From Colius striatus (lineage: Eukaryota > Chordata > Aves > Coliiformes > Coliidae): a stretch of DNA of 64,000 bases. The position numbers and the translations under genes were made by a program. Every line of letters begins with the position of its first letter. Position 1 is the stretch's first letter. The notes beneath the pieces were generated by a model. That model saw nothing but the letters and a program-made list of their open reading frames with translations. It was not told the DNA's origin and did no database searches. Below are positions 30,061 to 42,280 of the stretch, one piece after another. Location of the stretch: NCBI RefSeq assembly GCF_028858725.1, contig NC_084775.1:15149597-15213596 (forward strand), written 5' to 3'.

Positions 30061-32287
30061 GCCTTGCTCCTCCTCCACAAGCCCCCATCTCCCTCCCAGC
30101 ACAGCCCCAGCAGTGCCACCCACCATGGGAACACTCCCAGCATGGCTCTGGCTTCTCCCTTCTGGTATTGATGGTGATAAAGTGCTGCCAGTTCTTTTTC
30201 CCTCCCCTGTGTTTCCCAACACTGCTGCCTCAGATCAATGAATTCCTTCTGAATCACCTCAGGAGCACTCAGCCTGCAGTTTGTGTTTCATCAGTGTTAA
30301 TCCCATTCCTTCCCATGCTGAGGCCTCTGGGAGCCTCCTGCTTTGGGAAGCCATTCAAGACACTTCCCTGACATTACTTAGGCAGAGAACAACATTAAGG
30401 CTGGAAACAGTGACAGAGCCAAGGTCTGTGTGAAGGTGGCTTTCAGACACCCATGTCCCATGCTATTTGATCCTCTGCCTCCTGCATTGCCTGGTGCACC
30501 CTGGGGCCCATCCCCAAGCAATTCACTTCAGCCTTTAGCAACCACCACGAAATGAGGCTTGTCAAAAGCCTTCATCTGATGGGGCTTTTACTGGGATCCC
30601 AAATGGTGCTTCTCAGGGGAACAGCTCCTGTCGTGGGCCTTTAAAACACACAAGGACCTCAGGGCTTGCAAATGGCTTTTAATTCTCCAGCTTGCATGTC
30701 TTGGAAAGCAAAGCAGAGTCCAGGAAACATGAAGAGCTGATTCCAGGCTATTTTAAGCTTAAAAAACAAGAAATAACACAGCTTTCTCCAACGAGTCCAG
30801 AAGCCAAGAGCTGCCCAAACTCAGGGCCTTGTCAGGAGAAATCCAAACTGAAATGGGAAAGGGGCAGGAGGTCACAGCCCCCAGCTCAGCCAGCCCCATG
30901 GGCACTGCCAGCTCTGCCTCTGCCAAGCCCCTCTCAGCCCTGGGAAGCTGTTTCCATCAGAGGCTGCAGTGCTAAATGACATTTCTCCAGGCACAGCTCC
31001 AGCTTTCCCCATTCTCAGCAGCTGCCTGCTGGCCCAGGGCTGCAGTGAGGGATGCTCCATGCAGCACCCAGGGATGCTCCCCACAGCACCCAAGAGACCA
31101 CAGCATTGTCCTCCAGGACCATCAGGCACAGGAAATTCAAGCAACACAGGAACCTCTCCCCAGCCCCTGCAGCAGTGTCACCATCCAATGCTTTTGCTCA
31201 GGCTGATGCATTAAAGCCTTTACAAGGGACTGCAATGAACTGCTCTAATTGCTCATCCTGGTGAAAGAAACTCTGAGCAATGCAAGGCCAGGGCATGAAG
31301 CAGATGTGCCAGCAATGAGAAAGCAGAGCAGGGCTTTTAGGAACCAAATTTGAGCTCTGCACACATTAGACATTCAAATGGCACTCAGTTAATTTCATGC
31401 CATCTGCAAAGCTTTGCCAGCTGTCAGCTCTGTAGTCACTGGAGATTAAATGTAGTAACTAAACCAGGGCTGAAACACAGCAAAGATTGGGTTTGGTGGG
31501 AGCCTGGGGTTGGGTTGGGTTGGGTTGGGTAGAAGCTCATCAGTTGTGCTCTGGGGACCAGGATCCTGCCCAACCTGCTGCCCACAGCTGGTGAGGTCCA
31601 TGAGCCTCACATCAGCAGGAGCCTCAATTAAACACCTGCAAATAAAGCAACTCTAAAAGATGAGGCTGCTACTTACTCCTGATGTTGAAGGGTTCCCAGG
31701 CAAGCTGCTGTTTTCTGCATGAGCTGGCTCCTCCTGATTTGGCAGCTGGGCTAAGAAGTGACCCAGAGCAGAGGCCAGGTGATGGTTGAGCATCTTCCCA
31801 TGGGGCCACCTCCATCCTTGGGCTTTTCTCCTCCTTGGTCAGCCTGGCTATATGACACAGACATTCTGTCAGCCTGGAGCCCATGAATGCACAATAGGAA
31901 GAAACATTCCTGTTTCTCCCTGGAGTAAAAAGCCCTTGAACACTGACCCCCACCAAAGCAGAGAGCATCATCCTGGCCCACACTCCCACTGCAGCACCAC
32001 TGGCCAGGCTATGGCTCTGTCCCTGGAGGGGCTGCACTCAGTTCTGACCCAGCATTGGCCATTCTCCTGAACATTCAGCCAGCATCAGCTCCACTGAAGT
32101 AATTCCAGGGAGCTCTTCTCTCTTGCCTGAAGCCATTTGTTGTGTCTGAGAAGTGGTAGGCTTAGAGCTGCTGCCAAAACAGACAGATCTCTGAGAAGGG
32201 GAGAAACTGCTCACAGGACCTGAACTGCATCCAGCTGCCAACATCATGGGCTGGGGTTTAGGCTCAGCTGGCAGTACAATCAGAACC

Positions 32288-32400
32288 TTTTCATTTGGAA
32301 AAGCCCTTGAAGCTCCTGGGGTCCAAGCCCAGCAGTAACCCAGCACCCAGAGACTGCCCCAGCTCCTGCCCCAGCTCAGCCTCTTCCTCTTGAGAGCCAT
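32288..32400 (-). mobile_element. Possible degraded CR1 3' end
   Basis: The text TTTGGAAAAGCCCTTGAAGC followed by a CCCAGC-rich stretch resembles the antisense CR1 3' terminus (compare 39815 and 42731), but downstream hallmarks are weak. Confidence 0.35.
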
Positions 32401-34061
32401 AAAGCCCAACAGAGCAGATTTAACATCCCATCTCCAAAGTAACTAAAGCAAGGCACATCAAGTGAAATGTTTAACAACTCTGAGTCTTGCAGAGTGCTGC
32501 AGGAACCTGATAAAGTTGGAGACACACTGTTGGCAATAAAGAGAGTCTGTTCTCTTCACTGCTGCTGGCAGGGAGGGGAGACGGGAGCCTGGGCTTGAAT
32601 TTGGAGGAATTTTGTCTAGCAGCATGCAGGAAAATCAACAGAGAGCTGACTGGAACACTGAGATCTTCTTCCCCACGGATCAGACTCCTTATTTCCTTCT
32701 TCCCTCTAAACTGCATTCCTCATTACACCCAGAGTGGCTTTGCTTGGCACCTGCTGGTTGAAACAAGCCTGCTGGTCTGATGTTAGACCAGCTCTGCCCC
32801 AGCTCCCCTGAATAACCCCGTGCTCAGCCTCAGCATTGCTCTGATCCTTCTCCTTTTGCACATTTACTCCCAAGTGCTGCAAACCCATCAGTCTGAGCAG
32901 CTCACTCCTCATTATTTGCTGAGAGCCAACAAAGCCCTCTGCTGCTGCACCCTCTCAGAGCTCTGTTTTCAGCTGCCTATTCATCTTCTGCTTGTGCTTC
33001 TCAACGTTTGCACTGAGAGCTTTAAATCCTTCCCTTCCCTCTGCCCCCTCCCTGCCCTCAGCACCTTCAGTTTGCAGCTACCAGAGGCAATCACCACCCT
33101 GCAATCCAGCTCTTGCCTTTTGCTCACCCTTCTAGTCTCTCTTTAATTAAAAGCCCCTTTGGTGCTGCACTTGGATCCAGGCCACAGCCTCCATTTGCAT
33201 TGCAAACAGCACAGCTGAGGATGCCAGAACTGTTTCTCACAGCCCCCTTGGCTTGGAGCTGGGTGACAGCTTTCCCACCAGGCATTTGATCTCTTCCTCA
33301 CCCATCAATGACAACCCCATACTTCAGGGTGCAGCCCTGGCTCTGCATCCTGCAGCTTCTCCTGACAACAAGACCCTCAGATGGGTAAGGAGCCCTTCCC
33401 AAGTGATGCTCCTCAAGCAGATGGCAGCTTTCTGGTTGCCTCACTTGAACCCAACAACCCACGGGCAAGCAGGGAGCTCCAGGCCACTGCCCATGAGCAC
33501 AAGGAACAAGAGATGGAACTCAGGGACACAAATAAAGCCCCTGGGCCTGCAGAAGTCCAGCTGCAGCCGCTGTGCAGCACAGGGAGGCTGGAAGGGGAGG
33601 GCAGACACAGCCTCCCTTTTGCAGAGCTTGTCTTTTCATTCCTTTTCACACACAGCTCAGGAAAGCCAGAAAGAAACAGCACTAGGGGTGTGCCCTGCCA
33701 CAGCCTCCAGATGTATGTGAGGTGAGATGATCCCAAGGCCCAGCCCAACAGCCACCACCCCTGTGCAAGCTCCAGGCAAAGGCCAGGTCTGTGCCTCAGC
33801 CCAGAAACCTCCCCAGCCCACAGAAGGACAACTTGTATCCCAGCACAAACGGTTCCACAACGAAGCCAGAGCCTTACTCAGCCCTCAAATATGCTTTTTT
33901 TCCGTGATGACTGCCTCTAAAGGCAGAAGGTGTAAAGGTCCAGGAGGCTGCAGCACAGGGGGAGGCTGCTGCAGAGCAGGGAGATGAGTCAGTGCCACCT
34001 ACCGTCTGTTCCCCCGGGCACTCAAACAGCCGCAGATGTGCTGCAGGCGTTGAGAACAGTG

Positions 34062-34508
34062 TGAGCAGCAGGGTCAGGGAGGTTGTGCTGCCCCTCTGCT
34101 CTGCCCTGAGGAGGCTCAGCTGGATCCTGGGGCCAGTGCTGGGCTCCCCAGCTGCAGAGGGACAGGGAGGTGCTGGGGAGAGGCCAGGGCAGGGCTGCAA
34201 AGATGCTGAGGGGATGGAGCATGTGTGTGAGGAGGAAAGGCTGAGACCTGGGGCTGTTCACCCTGGAGAGGAGAAGCCTGAGGAAAGGGAATCTCATCAG
34301 TGCTGCTCAATCCAAACTGCTCTGGTGCTGAGCTGAGCCCTGGCCCAGGCTGCCCAGGGAGGGTGTGGAGGCTCCTGCTCAGGAGGTTTCCAACCCCACC
34401 TGGACACGTTGCTGTGCCCCCTGAGCCAGGGGAAGCTGCTGGAGCAGGGGCTGGGGCTGGAGCAGCTCTGCAGGGCCCTTCCAGCCCCACCACACTGGGA
34501 TGCTGGGA
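34062..34508 (+). mobile_element. CR1 LINE 3' region
   Basis: Sense-strand copy with GAGGAGGAAAGGCTGAGACC, GGGGCTGTTCACCCTGGAGA, GCCCAGGCTGCCCAGGGAGG, CCTGGACACGTTGCTGTGCC and an end near AGGGCCCTTCCAGCCCC. Confidence 0.86.
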
Positions 34509-35749
34509 TAACCCATCTTCTGCACCTCTTCCCTGCCACAACCACAACACTTCCTGATGAGACCACTCTGCCTGAAAGCTGGTCTCTGACAACTTCCAGC
34601 GTCCCTCTGCAGTGCCACAACCAACGGTGCCATTCCAAATGCCCATCTCCTGTGGGAGGTGAGAGCACAGACCAGAGCCCTTGGGCACAGACCAGAGCCC
34701 TTGGGCACGGCTGTGCCTCCAGACTCACCCCTGCCCAGGATGAGCCTGTCAGGGAGTCCCAAAGGGCCAACCCAGCGCTACAGCTCCAGCATCCCACAGC
34801 CTTGCTCATCCCTACTGGGATCTCCCTTCGCTCTCCCTGACAGAAATCATCAGTGGCTGTGAGGTGTGACGTGCTGGCAACGGCCCTGCTCTGTGCTGAG
34901 GAAGAGCTGTGCAGATGCCAAGCTGGGAGCAGCAGCAGTGGCATTGCCCAGGGCTGGCAGGGCAGCCTCAGCGTCTGGCACAGCCATCACAAAGCAGCCC
35001 CACTCCAAGGGCTGCCAGGATGAGATGCCAGCCATTCCTGGCTGACAAACAGCGTTGCTTCTCCTCCCTGGGACCAGAGTTAATTGGTGAACAGATTCTG
35101 AACGTGCTTCTTGCCTTTTTGTGAGAGGAAATCACATCATCACTCCCTAACGATGCTGTCATGGGGCCTGGGTGCCACATTGCACTGAGGAAAACACACA
35201 GCACTGGCCAAGCTTCCTCCTGAAGGACACAGAGATTTGCTCACCCTTCAGATGCTCCAGTCATTGCCCCAAACCCTCCCTGTCAGCATTCACAGGCTAT
35301 GGCAGAGCTGCAGGAACGGCCTTGGGCTCCGTTTGCTGCTGAGCAGCCTCAGAGCCGAGGTGCCACCCGTTGAACTGAGCTCACGGAGCTGCTTTTGCCA
35401 CTCCTGCTCACATCAACATCTGAGAGAGCTTTGGGCACTGGGAGAGCAGCTACAGCCTTCCCCACCGAACAGGGGCAAGGAGGGCAGGCTGTGTGTGGAA
35501 ACCCCCCAGAACAGCACAGGAGCAGCCCAAAGGCCAGGCAGGCTCAGGGTGCAGAGGCAGCAGCCACGCCGTGGGCAGCACAGCTCATGCGATGCCTCCA
35601 GGCTCTGGAGCACGGCTCTTGGGGGCTGAAGCACCGAGGCAGGGCCATGCCCAGGGAGAGGCCCCGGCAGCGCCCCTCTGACACGGCTGCTGCAGCTCAC
35701 TCAGCCCCTTGGTGCCTTCCCAAAGGAAACACCATCCGAACACCGAGAG

Positions 35750-36135
35750 GATGCTGCGTTTTGCTCGGAACAGGACGGATCCCAGAGCCCGGGGCCTGAG
35801 GCGGAGGCGGCACCACCGCCCCCCCTCAGCCGCCCGCACCTGCTATTTAAAGGCCGTGGGCCCGCCCCTTCCCCTATCCTCCCCTCCCATTGGCTCACCT
35901 CGCATGATTGGCGTGAGCGCTCACCAAACGCCGCCCTCCACGAGCCGCTGGCGCCGGGGCCGCGGCCGCTACCAGGAAGACGCCACAGGAAGCCGAGGGC
36001 AGGGAAAGGAGGGGGCGGAACATAAGCGAGACTCACCAATAAGAAAGGAGAACAGGGGCGGCTCAGCCAATGGCAGAGCGCGGCGCATCGAGGGGGCGGG
36101 GCCACGGCAGCCGGCGGCGCACGGACGCTGCTACG
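35750..36135 (+). promoter_or_regulatory. FICD: FICD promoter and probable non-coding exon 1
   Basis: A CpG-rich segment has four CCAAT boxes (inverted at 35889 and 35907, forward at 36036 and 36067) and GC boxes GGGGGCGG at 36011 and 36091, with no TATA. A non-coding first exon probably ends at 36135, where GACGCTGCTACG meets the donor GTGAGG. FICD is induced by ER stress in mammals, but I found no exact CCAAT-N9-CCACG element here. Confidence 0.65.
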
Positions 36136-36653
36136 GTGAGGCCGGAGCCCGGCGGCGGCGGCGCCCGGAGCTGGGGGCGGCCCTGAGGGCCGGCGGGGTC
36201 CCGGGGGCGATGGGGGGACGGGGAGAGGCCGGCCTGAGCGGAGAGTGCGGGCCGAGCGGGCCCGGGCCCGGCGGTGAGGGGCAGACGGGCCTGAGGGGCC
36301 CGGGGTGAGGGGCAGACCGGCCTGAGGGGCCCGGGGTGAGGGAGGGAAGGGCCCGGGGTGAGGGAGGGAAGGGCCCGGGGTGAGGGACAGACCGGCCTGA
36401 GGGGCCCGGGGTGAGGGAGGGAGAGCTGGGAGCGGCTGACGGGGCACAGAGCAAGGTGGCAGTCTGGGATCTCAGCCTGGGGGCCGCGGGGGATGGAGGG
36501 GGTGGGCCGCGGGGCCTTACGTGCACAGACACAGCTCCTCCGTCCCCGCGGAGCTCAGCTGCTCACGGGCAGCCGCGTGTCCTCACGCTGTTTGCGTTCC
36601 CAGGTGGGGGCGGCAGGGAAGGAGATGCTCGTCGTGCCCGTGCTGGAAGCAGG

Positions 36654-39201
36654 ATGACTGTGGTGTCTATGGCGACGGAACCCGAGCTGAAATGGATGAG
36701 CCTGCGGGGCCGCGGGAGGTGGGTGGCAGCGCTGGTGCTGCTCCTGGGCTCGCTGCTCATGCTGCTGCTCCCTCCGGCTGCTGAGGATGACCAGTGCCAC
36801 ACGGTGCTCAAGGGACTCTCCTTCCTGAGGAGCAAAGTGGGTGTGGGCTCCTCGGGGGTCACCAGATACACGGGACAAACAACGGGGCTGAGCATCACAT
36901 CTGGTGGGCTGGAGCTGCTGGTGCCGAAGGGAAAAGCCTCCCCAGGTAAGAGTGGCTGTGGGTGGGCACAGCTTAGGGGCTGTAACAACCCACACCAGGA
37001 GCTCCCACACCTGATCAGCTCCTGAGCATTATGTTTTTCCCTAATGGAAACCAAATCTCCCTGGCAACTGCAACTTAATGTCAGCTGTAACTGAGTGTGA
37101 AGGGGCTGGAGCACAAGGGTGCTGGGGAGGGGCTGAGGGAATGGGAGTGCTGAGGCTGGAGAAGAGGAGGCTGAGGGGAGACAGCAGCACTCTCTGACAC
37201 TCCCTGACAGGAGGCTGCAGGGAGCTGGGGGTCAGTCTCTGCACAGGACAAGAGGAAACGGGCCCCAGTTGCCCCAGGGGAGGTTGAGGTTGGAGCTGAG
37301 GCAGAACTGTTTCCCTGAGAGGAAACAGCCCCTGTGCCAGGCTGCCCAGGGAGCTGGGGGAGTGCCCAGCCCTGGAAGGATCCCAAAGCTGTGGAGCTGA
37401 GGGCCAGGGTCGGTGCTGGGCTGGGCAGGGTAAGGGGAGGGCTGGGACTGCAGCAGCTTCAGGGGCTTTAACAACCAAAATGACTCTGCCACTGAGGTCA
37501 GGCCTGTCATTATGAGCCTGGCTGCATTCCACTGCCCTGCCTCACCACAGGGCTGGGTGCTGGCCTTCCTCCTGAGCTGCTCTGTCTCTCAACTGGTTTT
37601 CCTCCCAGTTAGTAAGTTCTGCTCAGGTAACTGCAATAGAGATGCTGTTGTTATACACAGGAGCCTGGGGTACACAGGACTGATCCCGAAATGCTGGCTG
37701 TCACAACAGCCTTCCTGGCAGCTCCAGGCTGTGGTCAGTGCCTTTACTGGCCAGGACACTAATTGGGCAAACACTCAGAGGAATCACCATCGTTCCAGCA
37801 GTGCAGCTTTGTTCACATTAAAGCTCTCACTGCTGGGAAGAGGTTTGATAGCTCAGTGAGGAAACAGAGCTGTTAGCAGCCGTGGGCTGAGACCACTGCC
37901 AGGAGACTGGCAGTTAAGGCTGTCTCCTCCCACATGGAGCAGCCTGCTGGAGCTTTGCTGGGATGGCCACGAGCCCACAGCCAGCTGGAGCCCTGCTGCT
38001 CCCCCCTCCCGCCAGCACAGCTACACGTGGCAGGAGCCAGCAGAGCCTGGCTCCACGTTTGCCAAGTCAGATCCCACCTTTCAATCCTCTCTTGGTGCGC
38101 ACAGAGGCCACCACTACAACCCCCGTTACCATTTGCCTTGCAGAGGTGACATTAGAAGCCAAAGCAGCCCTGAAGCAAGCCCTGGAGATGAAGCGGCAGG
38201 GCAAGCGGGACAAGGCCCAGCGGCTGCTGCTGTACGCGCTCAGCATGGCCCCGGCCTACGCCGACGCCCTCACCGAGTTCGGCATCTTCTCGGAGGAGGA
38301 GAAGGACATTGTGCAAGCCGACTACTTGTACTCCCGGGCCCTGACCGTCGCTCCCCGCCACGAGAAGGCTCTGCTCAGCCGCCACCGGACGCTGCCGCTG
38401 GTGGAGGAGATCGACCAGAGGTACTTCAGCGTCATCGACGGCAAGGTGAAGAAAGTGATGGCCATCCCCAAGGGCAGCTCGGCCCTGCGGCGGGTGATGG
38501 AGGAGTCCTACTACCACCACATCCACCACACCGTGGCCATCGAGGGCAACACGCTGACGCTCTCGGAGATCAGACACATCATCGAGACCAGGTACGCCGT
38601 CCCAGGCAAGAGCCTGCTGGAGCAGAACGAGGTGATGGGGATGCACGCCGCCCTCACCTACATCAACGGCACGCTGCTGGCCCGCCCGGGCCCCGTGAGC
38701 ATCGCCGACATCCTGGAGCTGCACCGGCGCGTGCTGGGCTACGCCGAGCCGCTGGAGGCCGGGCGCTTCAGGAGCACGCAGGTGTTCGTGGGGCACCACA
38801 TCCCTCCCCACCCCCGCGACGTGGAGAAGCACATGCGGGAGTTGGTGCAGTGGATGAACTCGGAGGATGCCATGAGCTTGCACCCGGTGGAGTTGGCCGC
38901 CTTGGCTCACTACAAGCTGGTTTACATCCACCCCTTCGTGGATGGCAACGGGAGGACGGCGAGGCTGCTGCTCAACCTCATCCTGATGCAGGCCGGGTAC
39001 CCGCCCGTCACCGTGCGCAAGGAGCGCAGGGCTCAGTACTACCACGTGCTGGAGGTGGCCAACGAGGGGGACGTGAGGCCCTTCATCCGCTTCGTCGCCC
39101 AGTGCACCGAGAGCACGCTGGACCTGCTGCTGGCCGCCACCACCGAGCACGCCGTGGCCCTGCCCGAGGCGGGCGGCGGCACCATCCCCGTGGCCACCTG
39201 A
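36654..39201 (+). CDS. FICD: FICD, ER protein adenylyltransferase (AMPylase of BiP)
   Basis: Two coding exons, 36654-36945 and 38144-39201, join in phase 1 (donor GTAAGA, acceptor TTGCAG) to give 449 residues (human 458). FICD is a type II ER membrane enzyme that AMPylates BiP/HSPA5 and, as monomer or dimer balance changes, removes the AMP. Seen: a hydrophobic anchor at residues 22-42, TPR-like helices about 98-165 ending in the [12 protein letters not shown] region, the autoinhibitory helix TVAIEGN with Glu231 (human E234), and the Fic core [12 protein letters not shown] with catalytic His360 (human H363). An NGT sequon lies in the Fic domain, as at the human glycosylation site. The start ATG is the first in a 5' exon whose acceptor is GTTCCCAG at 36603. 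The intron carries CR1 at 37097-37484. All catalytic and inhibitory residues are present, so it should be active and regulated. Confidence 0.96.
37097..37484 (+). mobile_element. CR1 LINE 3' fragment in FICD intron
   Basis: Sense-strand copy, GGGGCTGGAGCACAAGGG to TTTAACAACCAAAATGACTC, in the 1.2-kb intron between the FICD coding exons. It is in the same orientation as the gene and away from the splice sites. Confidence 0.87.
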
Positions 39202-40850
39202 GGGAGGGGGAAGAAGGGAGATGTCACCCTTGCTGCCACTGTTGAGCGGTTCATTTCTTTCAAGTGGCTTGCAGGGGGTTAAGGGATTGTTATTTATTTG
39301 CTGTACACGCCGCCCAGGGGAAAGGGGAGCTGCTGGGGGAGAACCTGCGCTCTGCCGCGCTTGTGCTGCTGGGAGGAGGGGGGAGAGGGGCTCCACGGCT
39401 GAAGAGGAGTTGAATTCCTCCTGAAAACTGAGCTTTGAGAAGCTGCTTCAGCCAGAACCCTTCAGCTCATCGCTCAGCTGCACACTCTTGCCTTACCCAG
39501 GAGCTGCCAGGCAAGACAAAGCCTTTCCCTGTGTTACCTGTGCCCTGTTGTTCAGCCCCAAGCCTGGCGCTAAGAGCCCTCCCAGCTCCCCTCATCTGAC
39601 CCCCTCAGTCCTGAATAGCAGCGAGCAGGTGAAGCTCCCCGAGGCACCTCTCTCCTCCCTTTTCCCCTCCCAGTAGCACTTTGCATGTTTACCTTCAGTT
39701 GCCTTTTCTAAGGTGGAAAGATTCGGCTCAAGGTGACAGCTGCTGGGACAGGAACAAGAGCTTTTGTTTCTCTGAAGAGGGAAGGGCTCTGAGGACTCCC
39801 TGGGAAACCACAACTCACAGAATCAGACTTGTTGGGGTTGGAAAAGCCCCTGAAGCTGCTGTAGTCTCAGCCCTCCCCTGCCCGGCACTAACCCCTGGCC
39901 CTCAGCACCTCAGCTTTGAGATCCCTCCAGGCCTGGGGCCTCCCCCAGCTCCCCGGGCCAAGAGAAAAGCTTTCCCACTGATGTTCTTCCCCATCTAAAC
40001 CTTTTCTGGTGGCCATTTCTTCCCTGTCTTATTATTCATTACTTGGGAGCAGAGACCAATCCTCCCTCCTCTCACTCCAACCTCCTGTCAGGGAGCTGCA
40101 GCCTGTCCCCACACAGCTCAGTTTGCTCCTGCAGAGCTGCAGGCAGAAAAGGTTGTTCCATGTAACTGTGAGACAACCTCTAGCAGTTTGGCAAGAATGG
40201 CTACAGCAACTCTGCCAGAACCTCAGTCTTTGCACAGTTAATTAGCAGGTCACATCATTACTGTGCTAAACACAGCAAGAATCACCAGAGGGCTGTGTGC
40301 TGCAGGGGGTGCAGTACCTGGAGGCTGCTGTGCAATTCAGAGCACATGTACTTTATCTTTGCTTTTAAGGTGAAAAAGCAGCTGCAGGCTGACAGAGAAC
40401 AGCTCCCTAAACCAGCTGGGTAACAGCAGTTGATCCCAACACCTCTCCCCTCAGAAAGCCTCCCTTCTGTCCAGTTCAGAGTGCTGCTCAGCTCAAAGCC
40501 CTTTGCAAACCAGCCTAAGCTGTCAGCCTGCCCCAGGCCTGTCTTACAACTTCTTCACCTCTTACCTGTGAGGTAGTTGAGACTTCAACACAAGCAGACA
40601 AGATGAGGAGGCTGGGAGCTATCCCTCTACTACAGCCCTGCTCCATGCTTCTGTGCTGATGGCTGCTGCCAGGGAAAGCAAAGCACCCGGGGGGAAGGGT
40701 GCTCTGTCCTTCCACATCGTGCTTGTTTGTGTACTGCAAGGTGAGTATGAATAAAACCTGCACTTTAGAGCTCTGGGGGAAAAGAGATGTTATTTTAGTA
40801 ACAGATTAATAAACTATTTTAATATTAAAGCCTTTGTTTGGAAGAGGCTG
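39202..40850 (+). other. FICD: FICD 3' UTR (inferred)
   Basis: After the TGA, no other gene appears. Candidate polyadenylation signals cluster at 40750-40755 (AATAAA), 40808-40813 (AATAAA) and 40824-40829 (ATTAAA), followed by a T/G-rich stretch. A CR1 piece lies inside. The UTR length of about 1.6 kb is plausible for this gene. Confidence 0.55.
39815..40105 (-). mobile_element. CR1 LINE 3' fragment in FICD 3' UTR
   Basis: Antisense copy: CACAGAATCAGACTTG, GGGTTGGAAAAGCCCCTG, TTTGAGATCCCTCCAGGC, then a diverged part to CCTCCTGTCAGGGAGC. The middle has lost part of the usual sequence. Confidence 0.78.
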
Positions 40851-41455
40851 TTCTCAAAACACTGTGAAGTGAACTAAGCAGCAGTCCCAGCTCAGTCCAG
40901 CACGAATGGTGTGTACATGCCTGGCAGCAGGGCAAGGCCAGCCCTAGTCTGCCCACCCAAACACCAAATCCAACTCTGATCACAGCTTTCCTAAGCTTGT
41001 TTTGAGATACAAGCTCCTTGTAGCTTCAGGGCAATACCCTGAGAGCCTGGTCCCTTGCTGTACTACAAGTGCCACTGTTGGGTGGTTCACAGAGCAGACT
41101 CCCCCTTTCTGAGTGAAGCCAAATCAGAGCAGCACAGGACACCAGCAGTGCCTGTGGTAGACACATGGTGCTGGGCTCCTCCCTCACACTCAGCCCTTAC
41201 CTGTGCCAGCTTCCACAGTTAGCAGCAGCTTTAGTCAGATGAGCAGCAACATTTCTATCCAGGACCATGCACCAGCTTCTTTTAGAGTGGGAGGTGATGC
41301 CCCAAGCAGCTCCAGGCCAGTTCTACTGGATGGAGTGAGCTACTTAAAGGTACCCAAATGACACAGTGTTTGCCAGCTCCAGCAGCAGTCCCCAGCTGCC
41401 ACAGGCCAGGTGCAATCCCAACACCCACATTTAAACAAAAGCAACAGTATTTATA
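40851..41455. other. Gap between FICD and SART3 3' ends
   Basis: About 600 bp lies between the inferred convergent polyadenylation sites. Nothing was recognised in it. Confidence 0.5.
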
Positions 41456-42280
41456 GAAAACCTTTGAGAACTTGAGTTTAATAAACCAAGAAACGTCAGC
41501 TTGCACTTCACATTTGTACAAAACCACACAGAAAGCACCTGCAGGAGACAGAGGAGCTAGCTAGCAAAACCAACCAGAAGGAAATGGTCCTCAGCATGTA
41601 CAGCTCTGGTGGGCAACAAAGGTGGCAAAGGAGTGGGACACAAAAATAACCATCTGAATGTCTTTTACAAATACACTATATAAAAAAAACCCAGGTGAGC
41701 TGGAACAGAACATGAAGGGAACAGCTAGCTGTGTGTGTTTGTGCCTGTGCAGACACACACCCGTGGGCAGAAACTCTCCCAGTGCTAGAATAGGCCATTG
41801 TGGTGAGGTTACAGCGTCTGCCACCGGGCTCTGAAGGGAAAGAGAGATGTCCCTGCGTGCCTGTGTTAGGCTGGGAAAGGAGCTGGTTGTCAATGACTGC
41901 AAACCACCACCTGCACTGACCAGTGGAGCTTGGCAAGGTTATTTTTGGGCTCTCATTCCATGAAAGAAAGGTTTGGAGAGTATTGATAGAACTTGATGTG
42001 GCAGCCAGCACAGCCAGGAGATATTTCCCCCCTCGTTACCCTCAATATGAGGAATCATATAACACCAGAACATACAACACCTTGCTCTAAGAAACAGAGA
42101 GAGGGGGAAAAAACCCCCTGGGTTTGTACCCTCCTACACTGATCCCAGTGAGGGCAGCAGCCCAGAGCAGTGTTTACACTGGCTGTGCCTGGCATCTCCT
42201 GGCTCACGTAAGGACACAACATGGCTTCCAGAAAGGCATTTCACATTTGACCAGACCTGCTGACTGCAGCACTGTTCTGC
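41456..42280 (-). other. SART3: SART3 3' UTR (inferred)
   Basis: An ATTAAA signal on the minus strand lies at 41482-41477, about 800 bases after the SART3 stop. No better AATAAA was seen nearer. Confidence 0.55.

Larger units (their letters stand above)
25831..35740. other. Intergenic stretch, left of FICD, no recognised gene
   Basis: It contains a 20-bp repeat plus CR1 at 26.0-26.5 kb, CR1 pieces at 29.4 and 34.1 kb, a possible degraded CR1 piece at 32.29-32.40 kb, a short (TTGGG)n run at 31507-31530, AT-rich patches near 25.96, 29.9 and 31.35 kb, and otherwise unique sequence. None of the many short open frames shows a recognisable domain. Confidence 0.6.

Noticed and set aside
36067-36106. 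CCAAT ... CCACG at the FICD promoter, tested as an ER-stress element
   Set aside because: The spacing is 30 bp rather than the 9 bp of the ERSE, and no ERSE-II (ATTGG-N-CCACG) was found.
38133-39396. Long alternative frames on both strands over the FICD exon
   Set aside because: They are shadows of the real FICD frame, which carries the Fic motif.
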